Shown here one piece after another: positions 32,750 through 45,197 of a DNA stretch of 64,000 bases; the stretch's first letter is position 1; each line of letters opens with the position of its first letter. A program made the translations under genes and the position numbers. The notes under the pieces are model-generated. The model worked only from the letters and a program-made list of their open reading frames with translations, did not search any database and was not told where the DNA came from. The stretch lies in assembly GCF_030269925.1 (NCBI RefSeq), contig NC_085119.1, forward strand, positions 8,593,001 to 8,657,000. The letters run 5' to 3'. Source of the DNA: Bombyx mori (Eukaryota; Arthropoda; Insecta; Lepidoptera; Bombycidae).

Positions 32750-35700
32750 TTAACATGGGCGACGGTCGGGTCCGCGGCGTCTGGGTGCTGCCTTCAGAAT
32801 GTTATCGACACGAAGAATCATCTCGGCCGCTTCAGCCGCAGACAACAGGACCTGTCTCTTTACGACATACGACTCGGTCACACCCAACTTCTTCATATCA
32901 CCAACAGTGCCGTTTTGCATATCTATGAACAAAAAAAAACAATTCAAATTGTGCTTACAATTTTTAAATGCGGGGGATGTTTTTCAGTTTGATAATTAAT
33001 TTTAATGGAAAATTAAAACCCTGATCCAGATAAACTGGACCAAACATACATACATATATTGTAATTTTTAAAGGAAAAAAATCACACAATATTATATTTT
33101 TATATCATTTTTATCTGATACTTTTCTATCTGTGGTATATTTCTATATAATGTTTAATCCAAATCGCGCATTCTATGTATTTTTTACCACCCCATTTTAG
33201 TCACAATAACTATAATTTAACTATGCACTACATACAAGCGCCTGGACTAATGGACGCCACTTGTGGGGATCTGCAAGTGACTTCAAAATCTAAATCTAAA
33301 GAATATTCTGAACTGAATCTGAATTAAACTAAAAAGATTCCCTCCCTGACATCTTGTTGTTGTTGTATTTCTAGGGTACCCTGCTGGTACATAGGGTCCT
33401 CAGAAGTTGTCTCCACTTGACCCTGCCCTGTATTGACATAGCCATATGCTTAAAACTATGGCATTAGTCTCAAGTAGATTATCTGCTCTGCACGACAAGT
33501 ATAACGCAACAAATCTCCTCATTAACTAAGAACTGAATAAAGCACCACATACATACCATTCTCATGTGATTGTTAGTGATGAGTGTTAGAACTACAATTA
33601 GAGGATGAAGTGGTGGTGTTATATAGAATATTCCATATAACACAGAATGTGATATAACATAATATGGAATGAAATGAACAACTCTTGGTTTTGTAAGCTT
33701 TTCCTTGTGATGACCATATTAAAAATATATGTATTTTTGTTATAATTGATGTTTTAACTATAGCTGTGACCCACAAAAGCCTGCTGCACATGAAAATGTA
33801 TGATAATACAATTAGATCATCAATACTATATGTAGAATTACCTTTAAAACCTTTGAAGAATAAAAATTATTGTTTTTTTTTTAATAATCGCTTTAGAATC
33901 AATATCTATACTAATAGTAGTGGTTTTTACTGATGTTCTGTTATAACTACTGAACCATGGATCCGATTGACTTGAAACTTGGTATCCATGTAGAAAATAC
34001 ATGTACTTAATGGATAGGCTAATATTTATATGAGTGTTGGACTCCCTACACCAGTTGCGGGGGCGTTAATGATGAGAATCTTTGTGGGGGTGAGAAATAA
34101 TACTGTTAATTTTAAATGGTATTTCTATATAAAATTAGAATACGTGACAATTCGTTGTGTGAATGTGGTTTGGACGACAGCAGTATAGATCACATTTTCC
34201 TCAATTGTCGCTTGAACAACTCATTCATATGAGACCAAGTTATTAGCGAACTGAAAATTCAACGGCCGGTAAATGTCCGCCACAACCTCTCACTGTTCCC
34301 AGATCCCCGTATTATAAGTGCTTTTATTAAGTTTTTAACTACTAACTCTATAAAATTATAATGATATGTAGTGCATTACTCTCTGTACATAATCTTTATT
34401 ATAATATGTAAGTTTATAGTAACATTAATTTTGTGTTAGTCCCAGGCACCATTATTATTGCCAAAATTGGATACTTTTCATAATAAAAAGTGTGTTTAAA
34501 TAGCTCGACAATGTTCCATGTGTAGCCATAACACGACACTGGCAGAAATTGCTGAAAGTATCGGCAGATTGCCATTAAAAAATATATAATAATAATAATA
34601 ATTTTAAGTGCTCAGTGAAGCGGACGGGTACAGCTAGTACAATATGAAATTAGAGTACCTAATCCCATAGTGTTTTCTCCTCGAGAATGATGAGCTCTGA
34701 GTCGAGCAATGAGATCAGCACTGTCGTAGCCAGCATTGTCGGCGACAGCGGACGGCAGTCTCCGGAGCGCGACTGCAAAGGCTTCGGCTGCTGCGGCTTC
34801 CTTCCCGGCTGTGCGAGCGCCGGCGCGGGAAGCTGCTTCTGCCATTAGCATTTCACCAGCCCCTACATGCAAAAAATGCTTTGACATATGGATTTTATTT
34901 CCAGTATAGATAATAGGGTGTTCAGTCCAGACAGTCGAAGTTGATCAGTGACTGCGACAGTCCATCTGCGAGTCTTTGTAAAAAAATATATTTGTAAATT
35001 TATGACACCCTTTATCCCAACTAAAAGAGATTAACGCATCATTTTGCTATAACAAATATTACAGTTATATACTGTCTTCTTAGTCGTTACACTCTTGACA
35101 TATAGCAATGGAGGATGCAAATTTGATGCGCCTCACCATATCCCACCATCACACTAGGTACACATTATTGTGTTTTAATTAATCACACATCGCACCTTTA
35201 GAATTATAGAGACCTAACCCAAAAAATGTGTTTTTTGTAAAACGTTGAATAAAGTTTTCAAACGGAATAGACATAAGAGGAGGATGATGTGAAAGAGACC
35301 TATGGATAAGTTTGTCCCTTTATAAGCTACTTTCGGTCATTTGATTAAAAAGAGCAGCTGATGATGGGTCGTTCTAGGTCAATTTTTTAATTAAAGTCGA
35401 AATAAAAAATTTCAAAATGGGTCTGTATAATTCTAAAAGTGCGATATATTTTGTGTAAATGTCATGTAAAATGCAAAAGTAAAATATATTAAACATAGTT
35501 TTATTTTAGTCTTTTATTAAGTAATTCATACCTCCTCCACATATGACCTTCGGTTCTTTTACAGTAGCAGCAAGCACGCAAAGCGCATCATGGAGTGAAC
35601 GCTCAGCTTCGTCGATAACTTGTTGCGTGGCACCACGGATTACGATCGTGCAAGCCGAGCCCAACGCTACACCAGAGAAGCGGATCAAGCTCTCATCACC

Positions 35701-38700
35701 AATCAGAACCTGTGAGTGGTCACCGATTATAAATATGTTACTTTATAAATAGCTACCTAATATTATGATTTATTTTTGATATATTTGGGTGACAGAAAAC
35801 AACATCACACCACAAACATTGCCAATTAAGTAGTTACTACAGCAAAAACTCAATTGAACCAAACAAAAAAACTTTATCCTTAAAAGATTGGGATATGTAC
35901 TTGAATAGGTTGTAAAAAAACTCAAACAGAACAGTGAAACCACAAATGCACTTTTTAGTAGATATTTAAAATGTCTACTTTGAGTATGTGCTTCAATTGA
36001 TATTGATAAGCAAGTTATGCACCAGAAGATTGATAAAAAAGTTAAAAAACCATGCTTGAGGAACATCGGTATAGCAACAGATCAAAAGACAAATTTTCTG
36101 CATTGACAGCAAATCTCTTATTGAGAAGAGGTTTTCTTATGATTTAAAATATGTCATTTTACCTCTTCGATCAATTTGCAGTGACCAAGTTTCACTTTGT
36201 CTGGTGAGTCAAATGTTGACACAATTTCCCCTCCAGTGACCAAGCCAAGCCTTTCGATACCTTCGAAATCAGCATGCTCAATTGCCATTACTCCAGCATC
36301 AGCAAACAACTGCTCTGGGTAGTTGTATATAAGTTGTCTGAAAATTAAAATTACCATAATAAGATACCCTCTTAGGCTTCCAAACACAAAAATTTCAAGA
36401 GATTAATTTAATATAAGCATATTTATGCTTATTTCAGATGCTATGCAGTTAATTTGTTTTATTTTACTTAAATATTGTTTTAATCATATCTGCATTAACA
36501 TTATGTATCAACGAAGCGCTGGGGTCGTTAGTTTGACTTCACCTATTGAAGAAACAAGCAAAGTCATGTTATAGTTTAGTCAATAAACATTTAAATACGT
36601 TGGAATATATACTCTGGGTCACGAGATCTTTTTTGAAAGAAATAAATTATTATGATTTGTTATTTAATAATGAATTAGCACATGTGTTGGGTAACAAATC
36701 AATTCATTGTGTGTCTTTATGTAACCCCCACTTAGCAATTACTTTATTAAAAGGAGAACAATTACCCTCACTAATACACTACATAAATAGAAAGATAATC
36801 AGGTTTGTAAAAAAAAGTTTAATGCTATGTTCTACTCTTGAGTAAAAATAATAAATTACTTAAATTAGGTTCGGTCAGCCTAATTTAAAATAAAAACAGT
36901 GATGTAAGATATCAATCTGGGCACCTCTGTTTACATTTTGAAATCTATAAGCTCTTGTAATTGGTTAACATCAGATCGGAGCTAACTTGACCAACTAAGC
37001 AAATACAAAATAAAAACAACTTATGACTCACTGACTGAAAAATAATAATTAAGAACCAATATTTGCAACAGCAATCAGTTTTGTATAAGAATAAGTAATG
37101 TATAATAATAAGTAATCTATAATAATATTTTCTGAGTATCCAAAAATAGAGCAATTATACAAATCTTTATAGCAAAACAATCTCACCTGTTAATGAAGAC
37201 ATTACATTTGTGTGCTAAAATCTTGTTCACTTTGTCCTTCATTTTCTCTTTCTCAGCTACTTCCAATTCAGCAATCTTGGCCATTGAATCCACTTTAATT
37301 GTGGAACCAAACACTTTAATCTTGTCAGTGTCCATTGGTGTGTTTGCAATAAGGATGTTAGCATTTTCTACTTTCTTTGGTTGATGTACACCAACCTATA
37401 AGAAATAATATGCCCATTAAAATTTTTGTATCTATAGGTACTGTTTTTCTTTATTAATGTAATGATCAAATAGAAAAACTAAAGAGCACTAAAACTCAAT
37501 CATTCAAAGGTTTTTTTAAAACTTACTTTTTTGTTTAGCAAGAACCCTTCATCCAAGAATGACTCTTCAAGAAGACCTCCAGATATTTTGATAATTTGGA
37601 TAGCTTTTAAATTACCAGATCCTTTCAAACGCAAAACTGCATCAACTGCTAATTTTGTGAAATGCCTGAAAGAATATTATACAGTTTATACTGTCTTTGG
37701 CCTGAATATTTATGCAACTATGTTGTATGTATATCGTAATGCCTATTGGCTCTGATAGCACTTGAGACTAAGTGCACTATTGAGGCTAATTAAAAAAATA
37801 CCTCAAGCTTTAGTAATTTGGATAAAAAATATAAATCTCGGCACTACCTTTGGTTGACTGGTAGAGAATGCCTTAGGCATTAATTCCGCCAATGTAAATT
37901 TAACATGAAGTGTAATAAATAAATAAAAATCTCATAAAACATTTCACCCCATTTGTACAGTTTCTGTGTTAAAAAATATGAGAAATGACTTTAATTAACC
38001 TCTGCTTTTTGGGCTTAGATAATCTGATGCCAATATTTTCTAGATAAGCTGACACATAGACAAACTACAGTTTTTTTTATATCTGCTATTAAGCTACAGC
38101 TAAATGACAAAAGAAATTATGATTCTTAGCCAAAAGTTATAATTATTCAGCCATTACTGGTAAATTTACATTATTTTTAAAGCAGATTCTCATGACTTAT
38201 ACTCTTTTTACGCTCAACTCATTGATATAAAGTTGTCCTCTAAATCTTTGGTGATCACAACTCTAAAAAAATCAGAACTTAGACATTCTAATGAAGACCC
38301 TGATTGCAAACACTGGTAGATAAAATTGAGTTGCCCTACAAAAAAAAAATACACATAGTAACATTAGCAATACAGCAATAAGTCTTGGAAAATAAAAGAC
38401 CTAATGAATTAAAATATATGTATATCTAATAATATTGGAATTAATATACTAGTATGTCACAGATATAGCTAATAAATAAAGATATTTTTCAATTGGTATT
38501 GAAAACAATGTAATTTCACAGTATACTGGTTTTCACTACTCACTCTTTGTGATTTGAAAGGATCTTTGAGCTCAGTGTGGTCCGTGCGATGTTTTCTAAA
38601 TCCACTCTTAATGAAGCCTCATTTAAGTTCTTCTGATGATCAAAGCTAGCTTCTGCAAGAGCTTGTTTGGCTGCATCAGAAGCAATTCTCCAACCAGCAA

Positions 38701-39703
38701 TGATTGTTTGAGGGTGCAGTTTTTGTTCAATTAATTTTTCAGCCTCTCGAAGTAATTCAGCAGCTGAATTTAAATAGAACTTTTATCATTATGAGATGCG
38801 TTTACATGAATTACAAAAAAAAATCTGATTATATGTTAAAAATAGTATATTTACAAACATATTTCAACTATTTGGTAAGTTTTTTTAAATTTATAACAAT
38901 GTACAGAGTCAATGTGTTGGCCGAGGTGTTTCCCTAGCGCCTTGCTTGCTTGTTCTTTTTCAAACGAGGCTTGTGGAGAGTACTCAACAGTGGGCAGTGG
39001 CTTAGCTCTGCCCCTGGCATTGCTGAAGTCCATGGGCGACGGTAACCACTTACCATCAGGTGGGCCGTATGCTCGTCTGCTTACAAGGGCAATAAAAAAA
39101 AATTAAATTAAAGACAACATTATTGTCACTAAAGTTTAAACTAACCCAAAACTGTAACAGATGTGGTGCCATCTCCGACTTCTTCATCTTGTACCTTAGA
39201 CATATCTACTAGGATTTTAGCAGCAGGATTATCCACACCGATAGATTTCAATATCGTAGCACCATCATTTGTTACTTCGACCTGAAGCGAAAATTCTTTA
39301 TGCATAAAACATTTCAAAACACAGCATACATTATTAATGTTTAATAAAAAGACAGTTAATTTTACCTGACCAGAGTTCCTCCCGCAGGAAACTAAGATCT
39401 TATCCATTCCTTTGGGACCTAAAGTACTCTTTACCAAATCTCCTATGGCAATAGCACCGATGAAACTGGACATCCGGGCAACTTCAGCTTTCTCCTCTTC
39501 TGCTTCATTTTTAAGGATACGAATTGGATTTAATGATACCTGTATTAAATTAATTTTAATTTAGAATTACATGTACACGTGCGTGAGGTTATACGGCATC
39601 GGGTTCTATTTTCACTTAGTTTTCACTGAATACGTCGTTTTTACTTATAAGTATCAGTAACAATGAAGATACGTTAGATTAAATTAAAGATTTTACTAAC
39701 CAT
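32750..39703 (-). CDS. CCT2: T-complex protein 1 subunit beta (CCT-beta)
   Basis: One of eight subunits of the cytosolic chaperonin TRiC/CCT, which folds actin, tubulin and other proteins using ATP. Ten coding exons with GT..AG borders: 39703-39701, 39539-39366, 39281-39146, 38763-38544, 37665-37527, 37395-37187, 36337-36163, 35709-35532, 34862-34659, 32922-32750. They total 1,611 nt, or 536 aa, the usual CCT2 length. Motifs: LGPKGMDK (41-48), NDGAT (64-68), GDGTTS (95-100, ATPase), GGGAGE (about 410-415) and [11 protein letters not shown] at the C-terminus. The start [20 protein letters not shown] resembles insect CCT2. Exon 1 codes only the initiator Met. Introns carry repeats. The gene is divergent from the VAMP gene, with start codons about 1.05 kb apart. 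Identification is very secure. Confidence 0.97.
33905..34637 (+). mobile_element. Helitron-like insertion in CCT2 intron 9
   Basis: Begins TCTATACTAATAG preceded by A and ends GGTACAGCTAG followed by T. Its 5' part matches, inverted, 14,840-14,945. A LINE fragment (34,136-34,362) with a (TAA)n tail is nested within. The right end lies only about 21 bases inside the intron from the exon 9 splice donor. Confidence 0.55.
34136..34362 (+). pseudogene. LINE pol C-terminal fragment
   Basis: One frame, with a single internal TGA, reads [18 protein letters not shown], then [20 protein letters not shown] and an IKL end. This is the Cys/His-rich tail common to Jockey/CR1-type LINE polymerases. An (AAT)n tract near 34,588-34,604 may be its 3' tail. 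It lies in a CCT2 intron on the opposite strand. Confidence 0.55.
38985..39105 (+). repeat. Repeat Y copy in CCT2 intron 3
   Basis: Matches 30,519-30,640 (inverted) and 50,440-50,540, ending in 'gggcaataaaaaaaaa'. Antisense to CCT2. Confidence 0.85.
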
Positions 39704-40752
39704 TTTGGATGAAGGACCTAATTAATTATTTTTCTTTACGCTTTTATCGGCTACAATGCACAAAGAGAAAAGGGAACGACCGAACGACCACTTTGATCAC
39801 TAATAATGTATACTCTATGTCATGTATTATCTATGCTCTATGTATTTGCTCTCTGTTTTTTGCTAAACTTGTCTATTGGAAAAGCAAAGGGAACGAAACT
39901 CATGTAATGAAATCTTGTATTACAAAAATCAAAGCCTCGTATGAATATTGAAATGGAAGTGATTTTACAAATGAAATCGAAGAATGAATCTTTGGTGGAA
40001 ATGCAAATTGATTGACCGAAGTTATGCGAATTCATTTATTTTATTAGTGAATTGTCTCCTCAGATTAAAACGTGTGTTCATAGTAATTTATTAATTAGGG
40101 CAGCTTTGACAGGGAGAATTGAAGTCAATAAAATCGCTGAACGTTGTTTATGATCTCTTTTTTTTTATCGTCACATTTCTGTCGCCATAGCCGAACCTAA
40201 AACCACTGCGTTTTCAAAAAGATTTCTTGCTACATACAATTTAGTTTTGGAATAAACTCTCCTCCATTACATTTTTTGAATACTATTTGACCTGGTTGTG
40301 CTGTTGATGATGATCATGAGCGATGGTTATAAACATATTTCAACGATGGCGAATAAAATTGAATAAATGGCTGTGGTTTTTGTTACAAAATCGTACTAAA
40401 GTTCATCCGTATATACCTTATACACTGCCTTAAAATAAAGTTGAATACCACTGCATCAAATCGTTAAATTTCATCAAGTTACCAGCTTTGAAACGTTATA
40501 AATGAAATACAAAAATCTCGAAATTTTACTATTTGAAATCTATTTATCGATTAAAAATCGTTTCATTTTGGTTAAGCAATCAATCTTAGAGCGCCATCCG
40601 CCATCCCTAATCCTAATATTTCTATTTAGTCTGTGGTGACGCCATATTTACATTCTACGCCCGTCACCAGTGACCGAATAATAATATTCTGCATTAATCT
40701 AGTTACATTCACATTGAAATTTAATAAAAACAGTTCATAATATACAGTAAAA
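39704..40752. promoter_or_regulatory. Divergent CCT2/VAMP intergenic region
   Basis: About 1 kb between the two start codons, which face away from each other. It should hold both promoters and any 5' UTR. No clear TATA box was seen for either. On the minus strand a pyrimidine-rich CCCTTTTCTCTTTGTGC (about 39,756-39,772) lies about 60 bases before the CCT2 ATG and could be a TCT/TOP-like start. Before the VAMP ATG the sequence 'atatacag' (40,740-40,747) could be an acceptor for an upstream non-coding exon. Confidence 0.4.
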
Positions 40753-41115
40753 ATGGAAGAACAAGGAGGAAGTTCCGCACCAAGAGTAAGCGACAAACGC
40801 TTGGCACAAACACAAGCCAAAGTAGATGAAGTTGTTGGCATTATGCGTGTCAATGTCGAGAAAGTTTTGGAAAGAGACCAAAAATTGTCGGAACTAGATA
40901 ATCGCGCAGATGCGCTGCAACATGGGGCTGCACAGTTTGAACAGCAAGCTGGAAAACTTAAGCGCAAGTATTGGTGGCAGAATTTGAAGATGATGTTAAT
41001 TATAGGTGCTATTGGTGCAGTGTTGCTTATTATCATTATTGTGTGGGCAACGTCCGGTTCGTCATCCCCTGCCGCGCCTCCAGTAACTGAAGCGCCTAAA
41101 GATGTTGGCCGATAG
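40753..41115 (+). CDS. Syb: Synaptobrevin / VAMP (R-SNARE)
   Basis: Vesicle-membrane R-SNARE that pairs with plasma-membrane syntaxin and SNAP-25-type partners to drive membrane fusion. 120 aa. A short polar N-terminus (1-14) precedes a SNARE coiled coil at about 15-72 ([20 protein letters not shown]..), with the zero-layer Arg at R41 (LERDQK). The juxtamembrane KRKYWW (70-75) leads into one C-terminal membrane anchor at about 79-98 ([20 protein letters not shown]), then a luminal tail rich in Pro, Ala and Ser. It is closest in pattern to VAMP2/3 and insect Syb. The entire coding region is in one exon, unusual for this family; it may be a retrocopy or a lepidopteran intron loss. The ATG is the first in frame, in the context AAAAATGG. 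Confidence 0.96.
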   Translation: MEEQGGSSAPRVSDKRLAQTQAKVDEVVGIMRVNVEKVLERDQKLSELDNRADALQHGAAQFEQQAGKLKRKYWWQNLKMMLIIGAIGAVLLIIIIVWATSGSSSPAAPPVTEAPKDVGR

Positions 41116-42448
41116 TTAGCCAATTTAAACATATATTCCAAAAAGTATTTATTGTGACTGGGATTGGGGTTCAGAAACGACCAAGCGCGACTGGACAAAG
41201 GAAACTTGTAATAGACGCACACTATATTTCTACATGAGTTTTACATTTAGCCTTAAAAATATTGAAAAATTTATACTGTTTACAAAAGTCCCAAACAAAA
41301 TACTATACAATTTTATAAAAGTTAATACATTAAGATTATTATTATGAAAAATTGTGATTTCTCTTCATAGCTAGCTTTCATATTTAACAGTGGCCAACAA
41401 TATTTTTATAAATATCTTGTGATAGGTAGTAATAAATTATGAGTAGAGTGTATGTATCACACAGATTGATTATTTAAACTCACTTTAACACATTCCGTGC
41501 CAAGTATCCTTGCCTGACTTGTCATTCACTCCATTTGATATTTGGACTAAAGATTGATATATTTTTACAAAACATACTAAGTAAACATGTTCATGTAAGA
41601 ATCACATTTTACAGAATTACATTTGTTATATATATTCAGTGCAATAAATATGACTGTGTCTACCATGATTCATATGGCACGGAAGCGATTAAATATTTCT
41701 CTCCAAAGCAAAATAAAAAGCACTTTTCACACTGAACAATTCACTAGTAGACTTGTCAGTTCCAATAAGTTGTGAATTTGTGATGGTAAATTCTTTACAA
41801 ATTAACTGAGATACAAAATTTTCACCTAGAAATATGGAGGTAAATAAAACTTACGAACTATAATAACTGTAAAGTGGTTGTTCAAAAAATAAATGATATC
41901 AATATTTGATGTTGAGAAGGTTTTGTCCCATTTTGTAAGTTCAGGAATAAAATATATAGGCAAATTGTCCCATTTGTCTATAATAAAAATTTACAAAAAA
42001 ATATTAACATAGAACAATGTTGCACAATAAATTCTGAGAGGTTTAAATAACACAGAACACAGGTGCTCGAAGGATAAAGATAAAGATGTATACTTTTAAC
42101 ATTTATTGAATTATTGCTATGCTACTTTTTAAGAAATTGCACATTCATTATGTTGCACATTATCCAATCACAAACTTTGGTATAACCATGTAATCTACTA
42201 ACAGTAACTCTTGTTGGGACCAATTAACGGGGTTAATGATATATTATCAATCGTCTCTAAGCCATATTTGAATTTTAATGTTAATAAAAGTCTGGAAGCT
42301 TCTCAAAGCAACTGATGAATCAGTTTGTTAATTATAGTGAAGTCCATTATCATTGTATGACAGTGAAAAATGTTAATGTTGTATTATACTAAATCAATAT
42401 ATGTGTAACACTTATCCTAGTTATTTTGTATTGTATAGATGTAATAAA
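41116..42448 (+). other. Probable VAMP 3' UTR region
   Basis: AT-rich, non-coding. AATAAA signals occur at 41,431 and at 42,443-42,448, the latter followed by a GT/T-rich stretch, so the 3' UTR could be long. Exact end not determinable here. Confidence 0.4.
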
Positions 42449-42983
42449 ATGTGTATTCTTCAATTGCTTTATTATTTCTGTTTTACAGAACAATCACATT
42501 TGGCACACATTGCTGTCAGATTGAAACAACTAGTTCATTGCACTTCTTAATTCAATATTGATTAAAGAAACATCTAGATATATTTTATTCATACATTTCA
42601 ATCAAGATATGTAATGTATGGTATTAAAATAATGAGAGTTAATTTTCATTGTTTAACAGAATAATGGATGGTAACTACCAGAAATAAACTAGTCACATAG
42701 TTTGAAATTCTGTATAGTGCTACTTTTAACACACTCATATTTTTAGTCCTGCATGGATGTCCATATAAATGTTATGATTAATTGATCTACAAGTAAGCAG
42801 TATGTTAGAAAATTCATACAAAATAATATAATATATTTAGGCAAACAATGATCACATGCAACACGAGATCATGTGCCTTGAGAATCGAGATAAGAGAATG
42901 ACACATTGAAGTCTAAAAAAATCTTGATCTTGTTTCCCCCTACCTATTTGTTGGTAGCCTAGGGGATTATTCGAACTCACTGA
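42449..42983. other. Intergenic, nothing recognised
   Basis: AT-rich, no gene signal. Borders the duplicated block that follows. Confidence 0.5.
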
Positions 42984-43968
42984 CACTGAAGTATGAAACC
43001 TATGGAAATGAAACGTCAACAAAAAATTCGTGCCACTGTGACGTCATCTGGCCACAAAACATGGCGGTTTTAGTGCTGCCCAGAAGATTTTAATGTTAGT
43101 AGCTTTTATCGATAAACGTTCTTTGCTCATTTTATTTTAAATATTGTTGAGTATGAATTATTTGTAGAATTTATACTTTAATAGGAAGTAAGTATATTGT
43201 TATGTGCAAAGATGAGGTGATTTAGATAATATGTGAAATCTAAGACGACTTCAAATTTGCCAAGTAAACGATATGATGATTTTTAAAATTTGTTACACTG
43301 ATTTTATATAGTTGTCGTTTGCCGCAAAACATAAAGATATGGCGTAGTGCAGTGCCATCTGTCCATTTCTAGCATGCTAAATGTTATGGTATTTTGAGTA
43401 CGTGTTTTTCTTAGACTATTACAATCTATTTTAATTCTGTTGCTGAACTAAAGTCCGTAACACACTACCGCAGCGCACCTCAAGGAAGGTGCGCCGCACC
43501 ATTTGAATCACTCTCACTTGAGAGTGATTAAAATTTTAAGCTTATCAAGGGACCACGTGATAAAAAAAAAACACCTACAGAACATTTATTCATTAATTAC
43601 AAACGTCATTCCTTGTGACTTCCTCTTTAAAATCACTTAATTACTAAATATTTAACGAATTTACAATAGTGTTTTGCTCACTGCGGAATAAAACTATTTT
43701 ATTTAAATAGTTCCGAAGAGATTTTGTCGGTAGCCTTTTTCCCGAAATATCTAAACAGAATGTATAAATATGTTTTGATGACATATTTTAAAGAGGTATT
43801 TATGATTAGTGTCAAGATCAATAGATTCCGACCGAAAAACGGGGTCCGATTTTTCGGATGAGGGCTCCATAATGAATTTAAATATATATAGATAATAGTT
43901 TTGGGGCATCGACTTTCTTGAGATCCTATAAAATAGTTTTTAATTATTATTTTTGTATGTTTTAAGCG

Positions 43969-45197
43969 GGGTAGCATGGTAGGATGACTCGATCCTAAGG
44001 TGACTGTTTCGGGTAAGGAAATTGATCGGGTGGAGTTAGCATGCAGTTTGGGTTTGACATTTGATCCCGAATTGCGATTCGAGGCCCATATTACAAAGAA
44101 TTTAAGAACTTGTTTTTACAGACTGAAGATTCTGTACTCGTTTAGACAGTACGTCAGTGTACCCATTAGGAAGTTGCTTATCGATAGTCTAGTTTTGTCG
44201 AAATTAAATTACTGTGATACTGTTTATGGTCCCTGTTTACTCTCGAGAACTGAAAAATTAATACAACGCATTCAAAATGCCTGTGCCAGGTATTGCTTTG
44301 ACATTCCTGTGAGAGGACACATAACGCCCTATTTAAATGATCACAATATATTGAAAATGGCAGCTAGAAGAAGGTTGCACTTAGCAGTCTTACTGTTTGG
44401 AGTGATTTCGACACATGAACCTAGGTACTTGTATGAGAAGTTAGATTGGAGAAGCACTCAGTACAGGTATGGCTCACGAGCTGCTGTTAAGCCATTGTTG
44501 ACGCCCAAATATAAAACAGCTGCTTTTCGGGGAGCGTTTAAATACGCAGCTACGCATTGCTGGAACGATCTCCCACCACCTATTCGTCACATTGTAACAA
44601 AGCATGGCTTTATTAATCGTTTAAAAACATTTCTTTTGGATTCACAAAAACTAATTTAATTTATAGTATTCATAGTAACTGGTTTAATTCTTGCTTGTGA
44701 AAACTTCCTTTTATTAAAGTTATTTTTATTTATTTTTAATGTACACGTGTAAATGTTGTGCTGCTTGCCAGTATTAGTAATAGTATTATCGTGCTTTATT
44801 TTATTTTATTTTATTTGTTGTTTCGTTGTGGGCTGCCTACGGGGTGTTGTTACTGTGTGCTTATTATCTTTTGTATTCGGGTTCACAATTTAATTTGATT
44901 TTTGTTTTGTTTTTTTTCTTAAATTTTTTATTATTTACTAGTTTTACTAATTTATACCATATTCTAAGTATGTACACACGTAATTAGCCTTCAATCCCGC
45001 AAAGAACCAGGGGGAAACGGGGGTGACTGAAAATCAGCGCTGTTCGATTTATCAACCTCGAACAGCAATAGCTGAGCCACCTCCTTTTGCCTTTTTCTCT
45101 TTTTTTTTTTCTTTTCTTTTATTTGTATTCCATTTTATTTTTTGTGATGAGAAAGGCAATAAATGATTTTTATTATTATTTATTTATTATTATTATA
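43969..45197 (+). mobile_element. 5'-truncated CR1/Jockey-type LINE inside unit Z
   Basis: The uninterrupted copy of unit Z reads '..gttttaagcatgataaaatt..'; here 1.2 kb is inserted after '..gttttaagc'. The insert carries the C-terminal third of a LINE polymerase, a 540-bp 3' UTR and a TTATTATTTATT-type tail, typical of CR1-like elements that lack poly(A). A perfect 9-bp hairpin, GCTGTTCGA/TCGAACAGC (45,039-47 with 45,058-66), lies in the 3' UTR. Confidence 0.8.
44000..44659 (+). CDS. LINE reverse transcriptase C-terminal fragment
   Basis: A 219-codon open frame without ATG at its head, so it is a truncated pol and not a host gene. It starts just after the palm, with LGLTFDPELRFEAHI, the conserved 'G..D..L.F..HI' block that follows the YADD region in non-LTR polymerases. 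The thumb follows (YRLKILYSFRQYV..RKLLIDSLVLSKLNYCDTVYG), then the C-terminal region ending WNDLPPPIRH..FINRLKTFLL. An in-frame TGA lies just upstream. The clade is CR1/Jockey-like by pattern, not proven. There is no stop in 219 codons, so the copy is fairly young. Confidence 0.8.
   Translation: MTVSGKEIDRVELACSLGLTFDPELRFEAHITKNLRTCFYRLKILYSFRQYVSVPIRKLLIDSLVLSKLNYCDTVYGPCLLSRTEKLIQRIQNACARYCFDIPVRGHITPYLNDHNILKMAARRRLHLAVLLFGVISTHEPRYLYEKLDWRSTQYRYGSRAAVKPLLTPKYKTAAFRGAFKYAATHCWNDLPPPIRHIVTKHGFINRLKTFLLDSQKLI

Noticed and set aside
40626..41222. 198-codon minus-strand ORF over VAMP
   Set aside because: Antisense shadow of the clearly conserved synaptobrevin frame.
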